Below the pieces are notes generated by a model. That model ran no database searches. It saw only the letters and a list, made by a program, of their open reading frames with translations, and was not told the origin of the DNA. A program made the translations under genes and the position numbers. This document shows positions 1 through 9,875 of a stretch of 64,000 bases of DNA, piece after piece. Positions within the stretch are counted from its first letter, which is position 1. Every line of letters begins with the position of its first letter. The DNA comes from Mycoplasma sp. CAG:956. Its GTDB lineage: Bacteria > Bacillota_I > Bacilli_A > RF39 > UBA660. The stretch spans positions 14,157 through 78,156 of the forward strand of contig HF993083.1 in assembly GCA_000433475.1 (NCBI GenBank), written 5' to 3'.

Positions 1-936
1 GATGTTAAAGAAAAAGTTAAATCAAAAGGTGAAGTTTTGCGATATGTTTTTAAAAAGTTAAGAAATCGTAAAGATATTGATGCTTATATTATTTTTGATG
101 CAGATAATATTATTCATCCTGATTTTTTAGCACGTATGAATGATACTTTATGTTGTGGTTATCGTGTTGCTCAAGGTTTTAGAGATAGCAAAAATATTAG
201 TGATAACTGGATAAGTGGTTCTTATTCGTTATATTATTACATGCAAAATTTCTTTTTTAGTAAAGCTCGTATGACAATGAATCAAAATGCTTCCATTAAC
301 GGAACTGGTTTCATGGTTAAAAAAGAATTGATTGATGAAATGGGCTTTCCTACCCAAACTTTAACAGAAGATATTGAGTTTACTGCTTTGTGTGCATTGA
401 GAGATGAAAGAATTGCTTTTGTTGAAAATGCTGTTACTTATGATGAACAACCAGTTGAATTTAAAGCTTCTTGGAAACAGAGAAAAAGATGGTCTGTTGG
501 TTGTTTACAGTGTTTAAAACTTTATTGGAAGGATTTGCTTGGACACTTCTTTAAAACAGGAAGTCAGCCTTCTTTTGATATGTTTATGAATTTTGTTGCA
601 CCAGTAGTTCAAGTAATTTGTCTTGTTGAATTTGTTGCTTTAATTTTCTTTAGAATATTTAATATTCGTCTTTACGATATATTCTCATCTCTATTCTCAA
701 GTGGGGCTGTATTTATGATATTAACTTATGTTAGTGGTGTTGTTGTTAGTATCTTCATTTTGAAATATAATAAAAGAAAGGCTAAAAATCTTTTGAGTGC
801 GATTGCTTTATTTGCGGTTTTCATTTTAACTTGGATACCAATTAATGTAGTATGTCTATTTACTAAAGATATGAAATGGGAAGAAATTAAGCATAATCGT
901 GGTATTGCCTCAAATGAGATGAAGTTTAATAAATAA
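1..936 (+). CDS. Membrane glycosyltransferase family 2 (5' end outside window)
   Basis: The reading frame is open from base 1, so the start lies upstream of the window. The visible part is the second half of a processive-type GT2 enzyme that would transfer a sugar from a nucleotide sugar at the membrane. It shows a metal-binding DAD motif (about residue 34), TEDIEF (acidic catalytic region, about residue 134) and QRKRW, the QxxRW acceptor-site motif of hyaluronan or cellulose synthase-like enzymes. The C-terminal third has three hydrophobic stretches that look like membrane helices. The next gene overlaps its stop as TAATG, so the two are probably translationally coupled. The sugar substrate cannot be told from the sequence. 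The family assignment is firm; the product is unknown. Confidence 0.85.
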   Translation, partial: DVKEKVKSKGEVLRYVFKKLRNRKDIDAYIIFDADNIIHPDFLARMNDTLCCGYRVAQGFRDSKNISDNWISGSYSLYYYMQNFFFSKARMTMNQNASINGTGFMVKKELIDEMGFPTQTLTEDIEFTALCALRDERIAFVENAVTYDEQPVEFKASWKQRKRWSVGCLQCLKLYWKDLLGHFFKTGSQPSFDMFMNFVAPVVQVICLVEFVALIFFRIFNIRLYDIFSSLFSSGAVFMILTYVSGVVVSIFILKYNKRKAKNLLSAIALFAVFILTWIPINVVCLFTKDMKWEEIKHNRGIASNEMKFNK

Positions 937-1160
937 TGTTAGTTAATGTTAATAAAAAATTAATGCTTGATGATTATGAGATAGGTGTTTTGAAAAAATA
1001 TAATATTGATATTAGTAATTGTAATAATTTAAGAGAAGTTACTTTATTAGTCGAACATTTTATGGATAATTATGAACTTGATAGTGAAGAATTAGATGAA
1101 TTAGATTATATTTTAGAAAGATTACAAGAAAGAAATTACTATCAAAATACAAATAAATAA
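936..1160 (+). CDS. Small acidic protein of unknown function
   Basis: A 74-residue acidic protein whose ATG overlaps the stop codon of the glycosyltransferase gene by one base, which implies translational coupling. It has no signal peptide or membrane helix. The C-terminal half is rich in Glu, Asp and Leu (ELDSEELDELDYILERLQ) and probably forms an amphipathic helix, so a partner-binding role is possible. I do not recognise the family. The operon position is the only functional hint. Confidence 0.6.
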   Translation: MLVNVNKKLMLDDYEIGVLKKYNIDISNCNNLREVTLLVEHFMDNYELDSEELDELDYILERLQERNYYQNTNK

Positions 1161-1242
1161 CTTAGTAGTACTTAGTGTAAATTAAAATAGATAATAATTT
1201 TCTTGATGAAAACTATAGGAACATAGGACAAAAAAAGTAAGA

Positions 1243-1273
1243 AATAATACCTTTTAGAGGTGTTATTTTTTTT
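1243..1273 (+). terminator. Rho-independent terminator
   Basis: A nine-pair stem, aataatacc with ggtgttatt (one G-U pair), closes a seven-base loop and is followed by a T run. It ends the glycosyltransferase transcript before the dnaE promoter. Confidence 0.75.
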
Positions 1274-1329
1274 AATATATGATAGTATATTAATTGCACA
1301 AGTAAATACTTAATTTTTAAAATTAAAAA

Positions 1330-1338
1330 TGATATACT
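1330..1338 (+). promoter_or_regulatory. Extended -10 promoter of dnaE-polC
   Basis: TGATATACT, an extended -10 element (TGn plus TATACT), lies about 25 bases upstream of the dnaE start. No good -35 box is visible at the usual spacing. The same TGnTATAMT pattern precedes several other genes in this window. Confidence 0.5.
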
Positions 1339-1363
1339 AAAGATAGTAAAGGGTGGTGATATT

Positions 1364-4246
1364 ATGAAGTATAGTCCTTTAGGAATAAAGTCTGAATATA
1401 CTTTGTTAACAAGTTTAATTAAAATAAGTGATCTAATTAACTTTGCTATGCAAAATAATATTACTACCATTGGTCTTTTAGATGATAATTTAAATGGGGT
1501 AATGGAGTTTTATGATACCTGTTTGTTAAATAATATAAAGCCTGTAATTGGTTTAAAAGTGAGTATCAATGATAATATTTATTATCTTTATGCTAAGAAT
1601 TATCAAGGCTATTTAGAGTTAGTTAAGATAAATAATAAGATAGTTTTAGAAGAAAGCGTATCTCTTAGTGATTTAAGAAGTTCTGATATTTATGTAGTTA
1701 TTCCCTATGAATTTAAAGGAAACTATGAAGAGTTAAAAAACATTAAAAATATTAATGATATATATATTGCTTATACTAATTTAGAGGAAAAAAAGAACTT
1801 GAGTTTGGTTACTTCCAATATACTATTTATTAAAGAAATAAGATGTTTTAATTCTGGTGATACAGTTTATCTAGAATATTTAAAAAAAATTGGTGATAAT
1901 GATTTTGAAACGTTTAATACAGCTTATGAAAATGACAATATAAATAATGATGATATAGAAAGACTAAATAAATTTATTAGTACTATTGATATTAAAATGG
2001 ATAAATCGAAACGATATATTCCTGTATTTAATAAAGATACTAATAGTAAAACTTATCTTTATAATTTAGCTTTTTTAGGACTTAAAAAGAGATTTAATAA
2101 TAAAGTTAGTGATAATTATATAAAGAGGTTAAATTATGAATTAGATGTCATTGATAAGATGGGATTTAATGATTACTTTTTGATTGTTTATGATTATGTT
2201 AAATATGCGAAGAAAAATGATATTTTAGTAGGACCAGGTCGTGGGTCAGCAGCAGGAGCTTTAGTAAGTTATTGTTTAGGAATAACTAATATTGACCCAT
2301 TAAAATATAATTTGCTTTTTGAGCGTTTCTTAAATAAAGATAGAGTAACAATGCCTGATATTGATATTGACTTCGAAGATATAAGACGTGAAGATATGAT
2401 AAGCTATGTTAGAGGAAAATATGGTTTATATAATGTTGCACCAATTACAACTTATGGCACTTTGCAGGCTAGACAAGTTATTAGAGATGTTAGTAAGTAT
2501 ATAATTGTTGATGATAAATTAATTGATACTTTTGTTAGTAATATTAATTCTAAATTGAGTTTAAAAGAAAATTTACAAAATCCAGTAATTAATAAAATGT
2601 TAAAAGAAAATGGTGTTCTACAAAGAATTTATAAGGTTGCTATGAAATTAGAAGGATTAAAACGTCATATGTCAGTACACGCCGCTGGGGTTGTTATTTC
2701 TTCTGTTTCTTTAAAAGATGTTATGCCTGTTGTTAAGACTACAAGTGGAATTAATACGGGACTAACTATGAATTATTTGGAAGAATTAGGATTCTTAAAA
2801 ATGGATTTTTTAGCTTTATCTAATTTAACATTTATTCATAATATTTTAAGAAATTTACCAAGTAATTTTAATCTTTATAATATTCCATTAGATGATAAAG
2901 AAACATTTGACTTATTCTGTGAAGTTAACACAGATGGTATATTTCAGTTTGAATCTACGGGAATGAAAGAATTCTTAAGAAAATTACAACCTAAGAACTT
3001 TAACGATTTATATGCAGCAGTAGCCTTATTTAGACCAGGACCAATGGATAATATTAATATTTTTATTGAAAGAAAAAATGGTGCTGATGTAACCTATATA
3101 GTTCCTGAGTTAGAACCAATTTTAAAAGAAACTTATGGTATTATTGTTTATCAAGAACAAATTATGCAAATCTTAGTAACTATGGCAGGTTTTAGTTTTG
3201 CACAGGCTGATAATATAAGACGTGCTATGAGTAAAAAGAAAAAAGAAGTAATTGAAAAGGAAAGAATAAACTTTATTACTTCTGCTGTTAAAAAAGGTTA
3301 TAATGAGACAAAGGCAGTTGAAGTCTACAATTTAATATTAAAATTTGCTAATTATGGCTTTAATAAGGCTCACTCTGTAAGTTACGCTTTAATTGGTTAT
3401 CAAATGGCTTATTTAAAAGTTCATTATAAAGAAGTATTTTTAGCTAATTTACTTAATATGACTATAACTAATAGTAAGAAAACTGAGGATTATTTAAATA
3501 TAGCTAAAAAAGATAATATAACTATTTTAGTACCTAATATTAATAAGAGTAAAGATGTTTACTTGAGTAAGAATAATTATCTGTTGTTACCTTTAAGCAT
3601 AATTAAAAATATTGGTAGTAATACGGTTAATTTAATTTTACAAGATAGAGAAGAAAATGGTTTATACATAGATTATTTTGATTTAGTTAGAAGATTTTAT
3701 AAATTAGGAATTAAGAAAAATGCCATTGAAAGTTTAATTTATGCTAAAGCCCTAGATACTTTTAAGATAAATCATAAAACAATGATAAATATGTTAGATG
3801 AAGTGTTAAGATATGCTGAAGTTTGTGATAATTTAGATGTTTCTTTAGTAGAAAAGCCTATCTTGAAAATAGAAGATGAGTTTGATGATAAAACTTTAAT
3901 GAATCAGGAATTAAATGTTTATGGATTTTATGTAAGTAATCACCCTGCTAGTAAATATAAGGCTAAGGATATAATAAAAATAAAAAATATAAAGGCTTAC
4001 TTAGGTAAGAATGTTAAAATGGTTATATTGGTTAATGACATTAGGAAAATAAAAACGAAAAAAAATGAAGATATGGCTTTTATTAATGGAACTGATGAAA
4101 CAGGTAGTATGGATTTTGTTGTTTTTCCCAAAAAAATTAATTACTTAGAAAATTTGAGTGTTGGCAGTTTAGTAGTAGTAATGGGAACGGTAGCTAGAAG
4201 AATTGATAAATATCAAATAAATATAAATGTAGTAAGGAGTATCTAA
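1364..4246 (+). CDS. dnaE: DNA polymerase III alpha subunit DnaE
   Basis: A 960-residue replicative C-family DNA polymerase; in Bacilli DnaE extends primers before PolC takes over. The palm carries GPGRGSAAG (about residue 290) and MPDIDIDFED (about 330-339), which holds two catalytic aspartates. The N-terminal PHP domain is degenerate: where active PHP domains have HxHSxYS, this one reads GIKSEYTLL, so the metal-binding histidines are gone. The protein is shorter than typical DnaE (about 1,100 residues). A ribosome site (gggtggtgat) precedes the ATG. polC follows after one base, so both replicative polymerases appear to be co-transcribed, which is unusual. Assignment is firm. Confidence 0.96.
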   Translation: MKYSPLGIKSEYTLLTSLIKISDLINFAMQNNITTIGLLDDNLNGVMEFYDTCLLNNIKPVIGLKVSINDNIYYLYAKNYQGYLELVKINNKIVLEESVSLSDLRSSDIYVVIPYEFKGNYEELKNIKNINDIYIAYTNLEEKKNLSLVTSNILFIKEIRCFNSGDTVYLEYLKKIGDNDFETFNTAYENDNINNDDIERLNKFISTIDIKMDKSKRYIPVFNKDTNSKTYLYNLAFLGLKKRFNNKVSDNYIKRLNYELDVIDKMGFNDYFLIVYDYVKYAKKNDILVGPGRGSAAGALVSYCLGITNIDPLKYNLLFERFLNKDRVTMPDIDIDFEDIRREDMISYVRGKYGLYNVAPITTYGTLQARQVIRDVSKYIIVDDKLIDTFVSNINSKLSLKENLQNPVINKMLKENGVLQRIYKVAMKLEGLKRHMSVHAAGVVISSVSLKDVMPVVKTTSGINTGLTMNYLEELGFLKMDFLALSNLTFIHNILRNLPSNFNLYNIPLDDKETFDLFCEVNTDGIFQFESTGMKEFLRKLQPKNFNDLYAAVALFRPGPMDNINIFIERKNGADVTYIVPELEPILKETYGIIVYQEQIMQILVTMAGFSFAQADNIRRAMSKKKKEVIEKERINFITSAVKKGYNETKAVEVYNLILKFANYGFNKAHSVSYALIGYQMAYLKVHYKEVFLANLLNMTITNSKKTEDYLNIAKKDNITILVPNINKSKDVYLSKNNYLLLPLSIIKNIGSNTVNLILQDREENGLYIDYFDLVRRFYKLGIKKNAIESLIYAKALDTFKINHKTMINMLDEVLRYAEVCDNLDVSLVEKPILKIEDEFDDKTLMNQELNVYGFYVSNHPASKYKAKDIIKIKNIKAYLGKNVKMVILVNDIRKIKTKKNEDMAFINGTDETGSMDFVVFPKKINYLENLSVGSLVVVMGTVARRIDKYQININVVRSI

Positions 4247-4247
4247 G

Positions 4248-7200
4248 ATGAGTAGTGAAGAATTGTTTTTTCAAAGCCTAGGAATAAATGATTTAAAAGT
4301 TTATCAAAACTATAAGATAAAAGAAGTTTTATTAGATGAGAAAAAACGAGAATTTAATGTAACTATGATAGTTCCAAATGATTTAATTTTTCAAGATGTT
4401 GATAAATTATATCAAGCTTGTAAAAGAGGAATTAATGGAAATATTAAAGTTAATTTAACTGTTGAAAGTAATATTACAGATAAAGATAAAATAATTAGTA
4501 TATTTAGATATGTTTTAAATAATTATATAAGTACGAAACCTTCTTTAAGTGGGATAATAGATAATAATATTACTATGGATGATGATATTATTATTGTCGA
4601 AGTTAATACAAAAATAGAAGAAAAATCTGTATTAGAAGGAGTAAAAAGTTTATTAAATAGACTTAGTTTTTATGGAATTAAAGATGTTAATATTACTACA
4701 ACTGTAAATGTAGAAAAGCAAGAAGAAATTAAAAAGTTAATGGAATCTAGTCATGAAGAACAAGTAGTAAAAGAAGTATCACCGGTATTTTTAGGTAAAC
4801 ATATTGATGGTGATATTATGGAAATTAATGATATAATGGGTGATACTAAAAATGTTATTGTAGAAGCTTTTATCTTTGGGGAGATTACTACTTTAGAAAA
4901 AGAAACTATTAATATTATTACTCTTAAAGTTAGTGATAAGACAAATAGTATTTTAGCTAAAATTTTTAAAAAAGATCATGATGAATTTAGTGAAGTTATG
5001 GATAATTTAAAGGCTGGTAATTGGTATCGTATCCATGGTAATGTTGAGTTTGATACTTTTGCGAAAGAATTAGTTTTAAAAGTCCGTAATATGGAAAAAA
5101 TAGCTTCTAAAGAAAATAAGGTTAAAGATGATGCCGAAGTTAAGAGAGTGGAATTGCATACGCATACAATGATGAGTGCCATGGATGCAGTTATTCCGGC
5201 TGAAGCATTAGTAAAATATGCTTATAATTTGGGACACAGAGCTATTGCAGTAACCGATCACAACTGTGTTCAATCATTTCCAGAGCTATATCATACAGTT
5301 GAAAATATTAATAAAGGTAAAGATCCAAAAGACCATTTTAAAGTTTTATATGGTACAGAAATTAATGTGGTTAATGATGATATTGATGTAGTATTTAATA
5401 ATCGTGAGTATAATTTATTGGACCAAACTTATGTTGTCTTTGATACAGAAACAACTGGTTTTTATGCTGGTAGCGATCAAATGATTGAAATTGGGGCAGT
5501 TAAGATTAAGAATAATGAAATTTTAGACCGCTTTGATGAGTTAATTGATCCACATCGTCCCCTTCCTCAAAAGATTACAGATTTAACTTATATTACTGAT
5601 GATATGTTAAGGGGCAAAGAAAACGAAGATGTTGTTACGAAGAAATTCTTAGATTGGGTAGGCGATTTGCCTTTAGTTGCTCATAATGCTAAGTTCGATA
5701 TTTCATTTATGAAAGCAGCTTGTAATAAGTATAACTTAGGAGAGTTTAATGCGACAGTTTTAGATACTATGAGTATGGCTCGCATGTTACATCCAGATTG
5801 GCCAAATCATAAACTTAGTACTTTGACTAAAAAATTAAATATTCCTTGGGATGAAGATAAACACCACAGAGCTGATTATGATGCTGAAGGTACTGCTTAT
5901 GCTTTTTATAAATTTTGTAAGGATTTTGACCAACAAAATATTTCTACTACTACTAAGTTAGTAAAAAGTATTGATACTGATAGTTTAGTTAAGTTTGCTT
6001 ATCCATTTCATGCTACTATTATTGCTAAAGACCGTGGTGGTTTAAAGAATTTATTTAAAATTATTAGTATGGCTAATACTAAATATCTTTATAAGAATGA
6101 ACAGCCAAAGATTCCAAGACAAGAGATTTCTAAATTAAGAGAAGGTCTTATTATTGGTTCAGCTTGCATTAACAATGAAATATTTGAAAAAGCTGCTGGT
6201 ATGGAAGATGAAGAACTTGTTAATATGATGAGTTTCTATGACTATATCGAGGTTCAACCTTTAAGTGTATTCTCACATTTAATAGGCATTGATCGTAAAT
6301 TTAATAATGAAATTGAGGCTCAAAATTACTTAAAGAGAATTATTCGTGTTGCGAAAGAAGCTGGAAAACCAGTAGTAGCAACTGGTGATGTTCATAATTT
6401 AACAAAGGAAGATTTAATTTATCGTGAAATAATTGTTAATACAAAGTTCAATGGTAAGTTGCATCCATTAAATCGTAAGGGCATGGCTGTTCCAAATATG
6501 TATTTAAAAACTACTAATGAAATGTTAGAAGAGTTTAACTTTTTAGATGAGGCAACAGCTTATGAAATAGTTGTTACTAATCCAAATAGAATTGCTGATA
6601 TGGTTAGTGAAATTGAAGTAATCATTGCAACACCAAAACCATTTGCACCAAAGATTCCTAATTCGATTGAAACAATGACTGAGCTTGTTTATACTAAGGC
6701 AAGAAATTGGTATGGTGATGTTTTGCCTTATCATATTGAAGATAGACTTGCTAAGGAACTTTATGGTGATTCTTTAAAAGAAGCAATAACTTATTATGTT
6801 AATAAAGATGAGTCGATTACCGATAAAGATAAAGAAATATTTGCTATTTTACATAAAACGATTGTTGGTGGGTATGATTCAGTAAAAGATTATATTAAAG
6901 GTTATCTAAAAGATACTTTAGAAGAAGTACCTAATGATGAAGAGCTAGATAAAGAAGCTAAAAAGAAGTTAGGTGGTATCATCGGTGCTGGTTATGATGT
7001 TATTTACTTGATTGCTCAAAAGTTAGTTAAACACTCTAATGATGAAGGATTCTTAGTTGGGTCCCGTGGTTCCGTTGGTTCTTCATTTGTTGCTTGTATG
7101 ATGGGGATAACTGAGGTTAACTCTTTGGCAGCTCATTATCGTTGTAGTAAATGCAAACTTAGTATTTTTGATGATGATGAAGGTAATCCTTTAGGTTCAA

Positions 7201-8765
7201 CTTACTCAAGTGGTTTTGACCTTCCAGATAAAAAATGTCCAAATTGTGATATTCCAATGATTAAAGACGGTCAAGATATTCCATTTGCTACCTTCTTAGG
7301 ATTTAATGCTGATAAAGTACCAGATATCGATTTGAATTTTAGTGATTTAAACCAAGCAAGTGCTCATGATTATACGAAGGTATTGTTCGGTGTTGATAAT
7401 GTTTATCGTGCAGGAACTATTGGTACTGTTGCTGAAAAGACCGCTTATGGTTATGTTCGTGGATACTGTGAAGATAAGGGCATTATCATGCGTAATTTAG
7501 AAATTGAACGTTTAGCTATGGGATGTACTGGAGTTAAGAGAACTACTGGTCAGCACCCAGGTGGTATCGTTGTAATTCCAGGATATATGGAAGTTTATGA
7601 TTTTACACCATTTCAATATCCAGCAGATGATCCAACTAGTGTATGGCGTACAACTCACTTTGATTATCATGCGATTGATGCTGATGTTTTAAAACTAGAT
7701 ATTTTAGGTCATACTGACCCAACTCAGTTAAGAATGATACAAGATTTAACTGGTGATGATATTACTAAAGTACCTTTAGATGATAAGGCAACTATGTCGA
7801 TATTTACTTCGACAAAAGCTTTAGGAGTAACACCAGAACAAATTATGTGTGATACTGGTACTTTAGGAGTTCCAGAATTCGGTACACCTTTTACAATCTC
7901 TTTGGTTAAAGATACTAAACCAACTACTTTTGCTGAACTTATTAAAATATCTGGTTTGTCCCACGGTACTGATGTATGGTTAGGTAATGCCCAAGAATTA
8001 ATTGCTAAAAACGTTGTTCCTTTCTCTAAGGTTATAGGTTGTCGTGACGATATTATGGTCGATTTAATGTATCGTGGACTTCCACCATTTAAAGCCTTTA
8101 AAATAATGGAGTTTGTTCGTAAAGGACGTGCTTCTAAACCAAAAGACCATGAAGAATGGGAAGGCTATGTTAAATTAATGCATGAATATAACGTAGAAGA
8201 CTGGTTTATTGATTCATGTGCGAAAATTAAGTACATGTTCCCTAAGGCTCATGCGGCTGCTTATGTTACTAGTGCTTTTAGAATTGCTTGGTATAAAGTT
8301 CATAAACCTATAGTTTACTATGCTTCATACTTTTCTACACGTTTTGATGATTTTGATTTAGAAGTTATGGTTAAAGGTTATGATACAATTAAAGCTAAAA
8401 TGGCTGAATTAATGGCTAAAGGTTATGATGCTACTAATAAAGAAAGTAGTTTATTAGAAACTTTAAAGTTAGCTTTAGAAGCAACAGCTCGTGGTATTAA
8501 ATTTAGTAATATTGATATCGAAAAAAGTGATGGTAAAAACTTTGTTATAGAAGATGAACATACATTAATCTGTCCATTTAAAGTTTTGGACGGTTTGGGA
8601 GATTCCGTTGCTACTAAAATAATTGAAGAAAGAAATAAACAACCATTTATAAGTATTGAAGATTTACAAAGCCGTGGTAAGGTAAGTAGTACAACTATTG
8701 ATAAATTAAGAACCCTTGGCGTTTTAGATGGCTTACCAGAAACTTCACAATTAAGTTTATTTTAG
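4248..8765 (+). CDS. polC: DNA polymerase III PolC-type, with proofreading exonuclease
   Basis: A 1,505-residue PolC, the main leading-strand replicase of low-GC Gram-positives. Domains in order: N-terminal region; OB fold (about 204-240); PHP domain with an intact HTHTMMSAMD metal site (about 302); a DEDD exonuclease inserted in the PHP domain, beginning VVFDTETTGF (about 397); a Zn-binding segment with RCSKCKL and KKCPNCDIP (about 964-1000); and the palm catalytic motif PDIDLNFS (about 1025). A helix-hairpin-helix region and a C-terminal SLF end follow. The Shine-Dalgarno AAGGAG lies inside the end of dnaE, so translation is coupled. The length is close to the normal 1,430-1,500. Confidence 0.97.
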   Translation: MSSEELFFQSLGINDLKVYQNYKIKEVLLDEKKREFNVTMIVPNDLIFQDVDKLYQACKRGINGNIKVNLTVESNITDKDKIISIFRYVLNNYISTKPSLSGIIDNNITMDDDIIIVEVNTKIEEKSVLEGVKSLLNRLSFYGIKDVNITTTVNVEKQEEIKKLMESSHEEQVVKEVSPVFLGKHIDGDIMEINDIMGDTKNVIVEAFIFGEITTLEKETINIITLKVSDKTNSILAKIFKKDHDEFSEVMDNLKAGNWYRIHGNVEFDTFAKELVLKVRNMEKIASKENKVKDDAEVKRVELHTHTMMSAMDAVIPAEALVKYAYNLGHRAIAVTDHNCVQSFPELYHTVENINKGKDPKDHFKVLYGTEINVVNDDIDVVFNNREYNLLDQTYVVFDTETTGFYAGSDQMIEIGAVKIKNNEILDRFDELIDPHRPLPQKITDLTYITDDMLRGKENEDVVTKKFLDWVGDLPLVAHNAKFDISFMKAACNKYNLGEFNATVLDTMSMARMLHPDWPNHKLSTLTKKLNIPWDEDKHHRADYDAEGTAYAFYKFCKDFDQQNISTTTKLVKSIDTDSLVKFAYPFHATIIAKDRGGLKNLFKIISMANTKYLYKNEQPKIPRQEISKLREGLIIGSACINNEIFEKAAGMEDEELVNMMSFYDYIEVQPLSVFSHLIGIDRKFNNEIEAQNYLKRIIRVAKEAGKPVVATGDVHNLTKEDLIYREIIVNTKFNGKLHPLNRKGMAVPNMYLKTTNEMLEEFNFLDEATAYEIVVTNPNRIADMVSEIEVIIATPKPFAPKIPNSIETMTELVYTKARNWYGDVLPYHIEDRLAKELYGDSLKEAITYYVNKDESITDKDKEIFAILHKTIVGGYDSVKDYIKGYLKDTLEEVPNDEELDKEAKKKLGGIIGAGYDVIYLIAQKLVKHSNDEGFLVGSRGSVGSSFVACMMGITEVNSLAAHYRCSKCKLSIFDDDEGNPLGSTYSSGFDLPDKKCPNCDIPMIKDGQDIPFATFLGFNADKVPDIDLNFSDLNQASAHDYTKVLFGVDNVYRAGTIGTVAEKTAYGYVRGYCEDKGIIMRNLEIERLAMGCTGVKRTTGQHPGGIVVIPGYMEVYDFTPFQYPADDPTSVWRTTHFDYHAIDADVLKLDILGHTDPTQLRMIQDLTGDDITKVPLDDKATMSIFTSTKALGVTPEQIMCDTGTLGVPEFGTPFTISLVKDTKPTTFAELIKISGLSHGTDVWLGNAQELIAKNVVPFSKVIGCRDDIMVDLMYRGLPPFKAFKIMEFVRKGRASKPKDHEEWEGYVKLMHEYNVEDWFIDSCAKIKYMFPKAHAAAYVTSAFRIAWYKVHKPIVYYASYFSTRFDDFDLEVMVKGYDTIKAKMAELMAKGYDATNKESSLLETLKLALEATARGIKFSNIDIEKSDGKNFVIEDEHTLICPFKVLDGLGDSVATKIIEERNKQPFISIEDLQSRGKVSSTTIDKLRTLGVLDGLPETSQLSLF

Positions 8766-8804
8766 TTTGATTTTGTGGTATCCTTATGTTAGGAGGATAA
8801 CGAT

Positions 8805-9041
8805 ATGTCAAAGAAAGATTTAAAAAAATATAACGATATGTTATTATGTTATGCTATTTTGATTTTAACTATCGGTTTAGTTGGAGGTTCATTTTTAATA
8901 GCAGTTGGTGTTAAATGTGATACTATAAATGCTATTAGTTTCTGTATGATGGGTTCTATTATAATTCTTACTTTCTTTGTGATTTCTGTTGTGATGTACT
9001 TGGTTGCAAAAAAGGAAGAATTTAAGAAATTATTTGAATAA
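8805..9041 (+). CDS. Small two-helix membrane protein of unknown function
   Basis: A 78-residue protein with a strong ribosome site (AGGAGG) before the ATG. It has two hydrophobic segments (about residues 13-35 and 43-67), a lysine-rich N-terminus and a lysine-rich C-terminal tail (KKEEFKKLF), so it is probably a small membrane protein with cytoplasmic ends. It follows polC by 39 bases and is closed by its own terminator, so it may be the last gene of the dnaE-polC operon. No family recognised. Confidence 0.7.
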   Translation: MSKKDLKKYNDMLLCYAILILTIGLVGGSFLIAVGVKCDTINAISFCMMGSIIILTFFVISVVMYLVAKKEEFKKLFE

Positions 9042-9049
9042 CTGATAAG

Positions 9050-9084
9050 CTGTTAGAATGTTTTGATTCTAACAGTTTTATTTT
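9050..9084 (+). terminator. Rho-independent terminator after polC operon
   Basis: A perfect ten-pair stem, ctgttagaat with attctaacag, has a six-base loop and is followed by ttttatttt. Confidence 0.88.
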
Positions 9085-9129
9085 GCGTAATAAGTATAAA
9101 TATAATATGAAATTTGGTAATAAAGACAA

Positions 9130-9158
9130 TTGACATATACTAGATACTTTGGTAAAAT
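9130..9158 (+). promoter_or_regulatory. Promoter of rplU-prp-rpmA
   Basis: A -35 box TTGACA and a -10 box TAAAAT are separated by exactly 17 bases. The predicted start lies near base 9165, leaving a leader of about 95 bases before rplU. Confidence 0.8.
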
Positions 9159-9164
9159 AACAGA

Positions 9165-9258
9165 TGTTTTAAGGGCTTTCTTAAAACCGCACTGAAAAGG
9201 TTAAAAGAGTTTTGATACCACCTTAAAGGCGTGTCTTAAATTTATAAGGAGGGATATT
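9165..9258 (+). promoter_or_regulatory. Probable L21 ribosomal-protein leader
   Basis: The roughly 95-base untranslated region between the promoter and rplU holds short complementary stretches (for example gttttaaggg and cttaaaac). In Firmicutes the rplU-prp-rpmA operon commonly starts with a structured L21 leader that mediates autoregulation. The assignment rests on position and leader length; I could not fold it or match it to a covariance model. The ribosome site AAGGAGG sits at its 3' end. Confidence 0.5.
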
Positions 9259-9561
9259 ATGAAAGCAATTTTTGTAACAGGTGGAAAACAATATTGTGTT
9301 TCTGAAGGCGATGTAGTTTATGTTGAAAAATTAGATGCTGAAGTTGGTAAAGAAGTAACTTTTGATGAAGTTCTTATGGCTGGCGAAGTATTTGGTAATC
9401 CAACAGTTAAAAATGCAAGTGTAGTTGGTGTTGTTGAAAAACAAGGTAAACAAAAGAAAATTACTGTATTTAAGTATAAACCTAAGAAGAAATATCGTAA
9501 AAAACAAGGACATAGACAACCATATACTAAGGTTACTATTAAGTCTATTAATGTTAAATAA
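9259..9561 (+). CDS. rplU: 50S ribosomal protein L21
   Basis: A 100-residue protein of standard L21 length. It begins MKAIFVTGGKQYCVSEGD, matching the conserved KQYxVxxGD opening, and ends with the basic RNA-binding tail KYRKKQGHRQPYT. L21 binds 23S rRNA and helps assemble the large subunit. It is first in rplU-prp-rpmA, the usual Firmicutes order, and follows an AAGGAGG ribosome site. Confidence 0.97.
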   Translation: MKAIFVTGGKQYCVSEGDVVYVEKLDAEVGKEVTFDEVLMAGEVFGNPTVKNASVVGVVEKQGKQKKITVFKYKPKKKYRKKQGHRQPYTKVTIKSINVK

Positions 9562-9563
9562 TT

Positions 9564-9875
9564 ATGATAAAAGTGAACTGTGTAGTATCTAATGGTTTAA
9601 TTAGTAAAATAAGTATTAAAGGTCATGCTGACTATGATACTTTAGGTAAAGATATTGTTTGTGCAGCTGTATCTAGTATAGTTACAACTACGATAAATAA
9701 TGTAATAGCTTTAGAAGATGACACAATTAAATACGATACTAAAGAAGGTAATGTTTGTATTACTGTTCTAAGGAATAGTAAAGTTACTGATAAACTTTTA
9801 AATGTTATGTTAAATATGTTAAAAGAATTAGCAACTGACTATCCACAAAATATAAAAATAGGAGGATTAAAATGA
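9564..9875 (+). CDS. prp: Ribosomal-processing cysteine protease Prp
   Basis: A 103-residue cysteine protease that removes the N-terminal extension of L27 in Firmicutes. The catalytic dyad is visible as His in KGHADYD (about residue 21) and Cys in DIVCAAVSS (about residue 33). It sits between rplU and rpmA as expected and starts two bases after the rplU stop. Its TGA stop overlaps the rpmA ATG (ATGA), which couples enzyme to substrate and shows that TGA is a stop in this genome. The neighbouring L27 carries a matching cleavage site. Confidence 0.93.
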   Translation: MIKVNCVVSNGLISKISIKGHADYDTLGKDIVCAAVSSIVTTTINNVIALEDDTIKYDTKEGNVCITVLRNSKVTDKLLNVMLNMLKELATDYPQNIKIGGLK

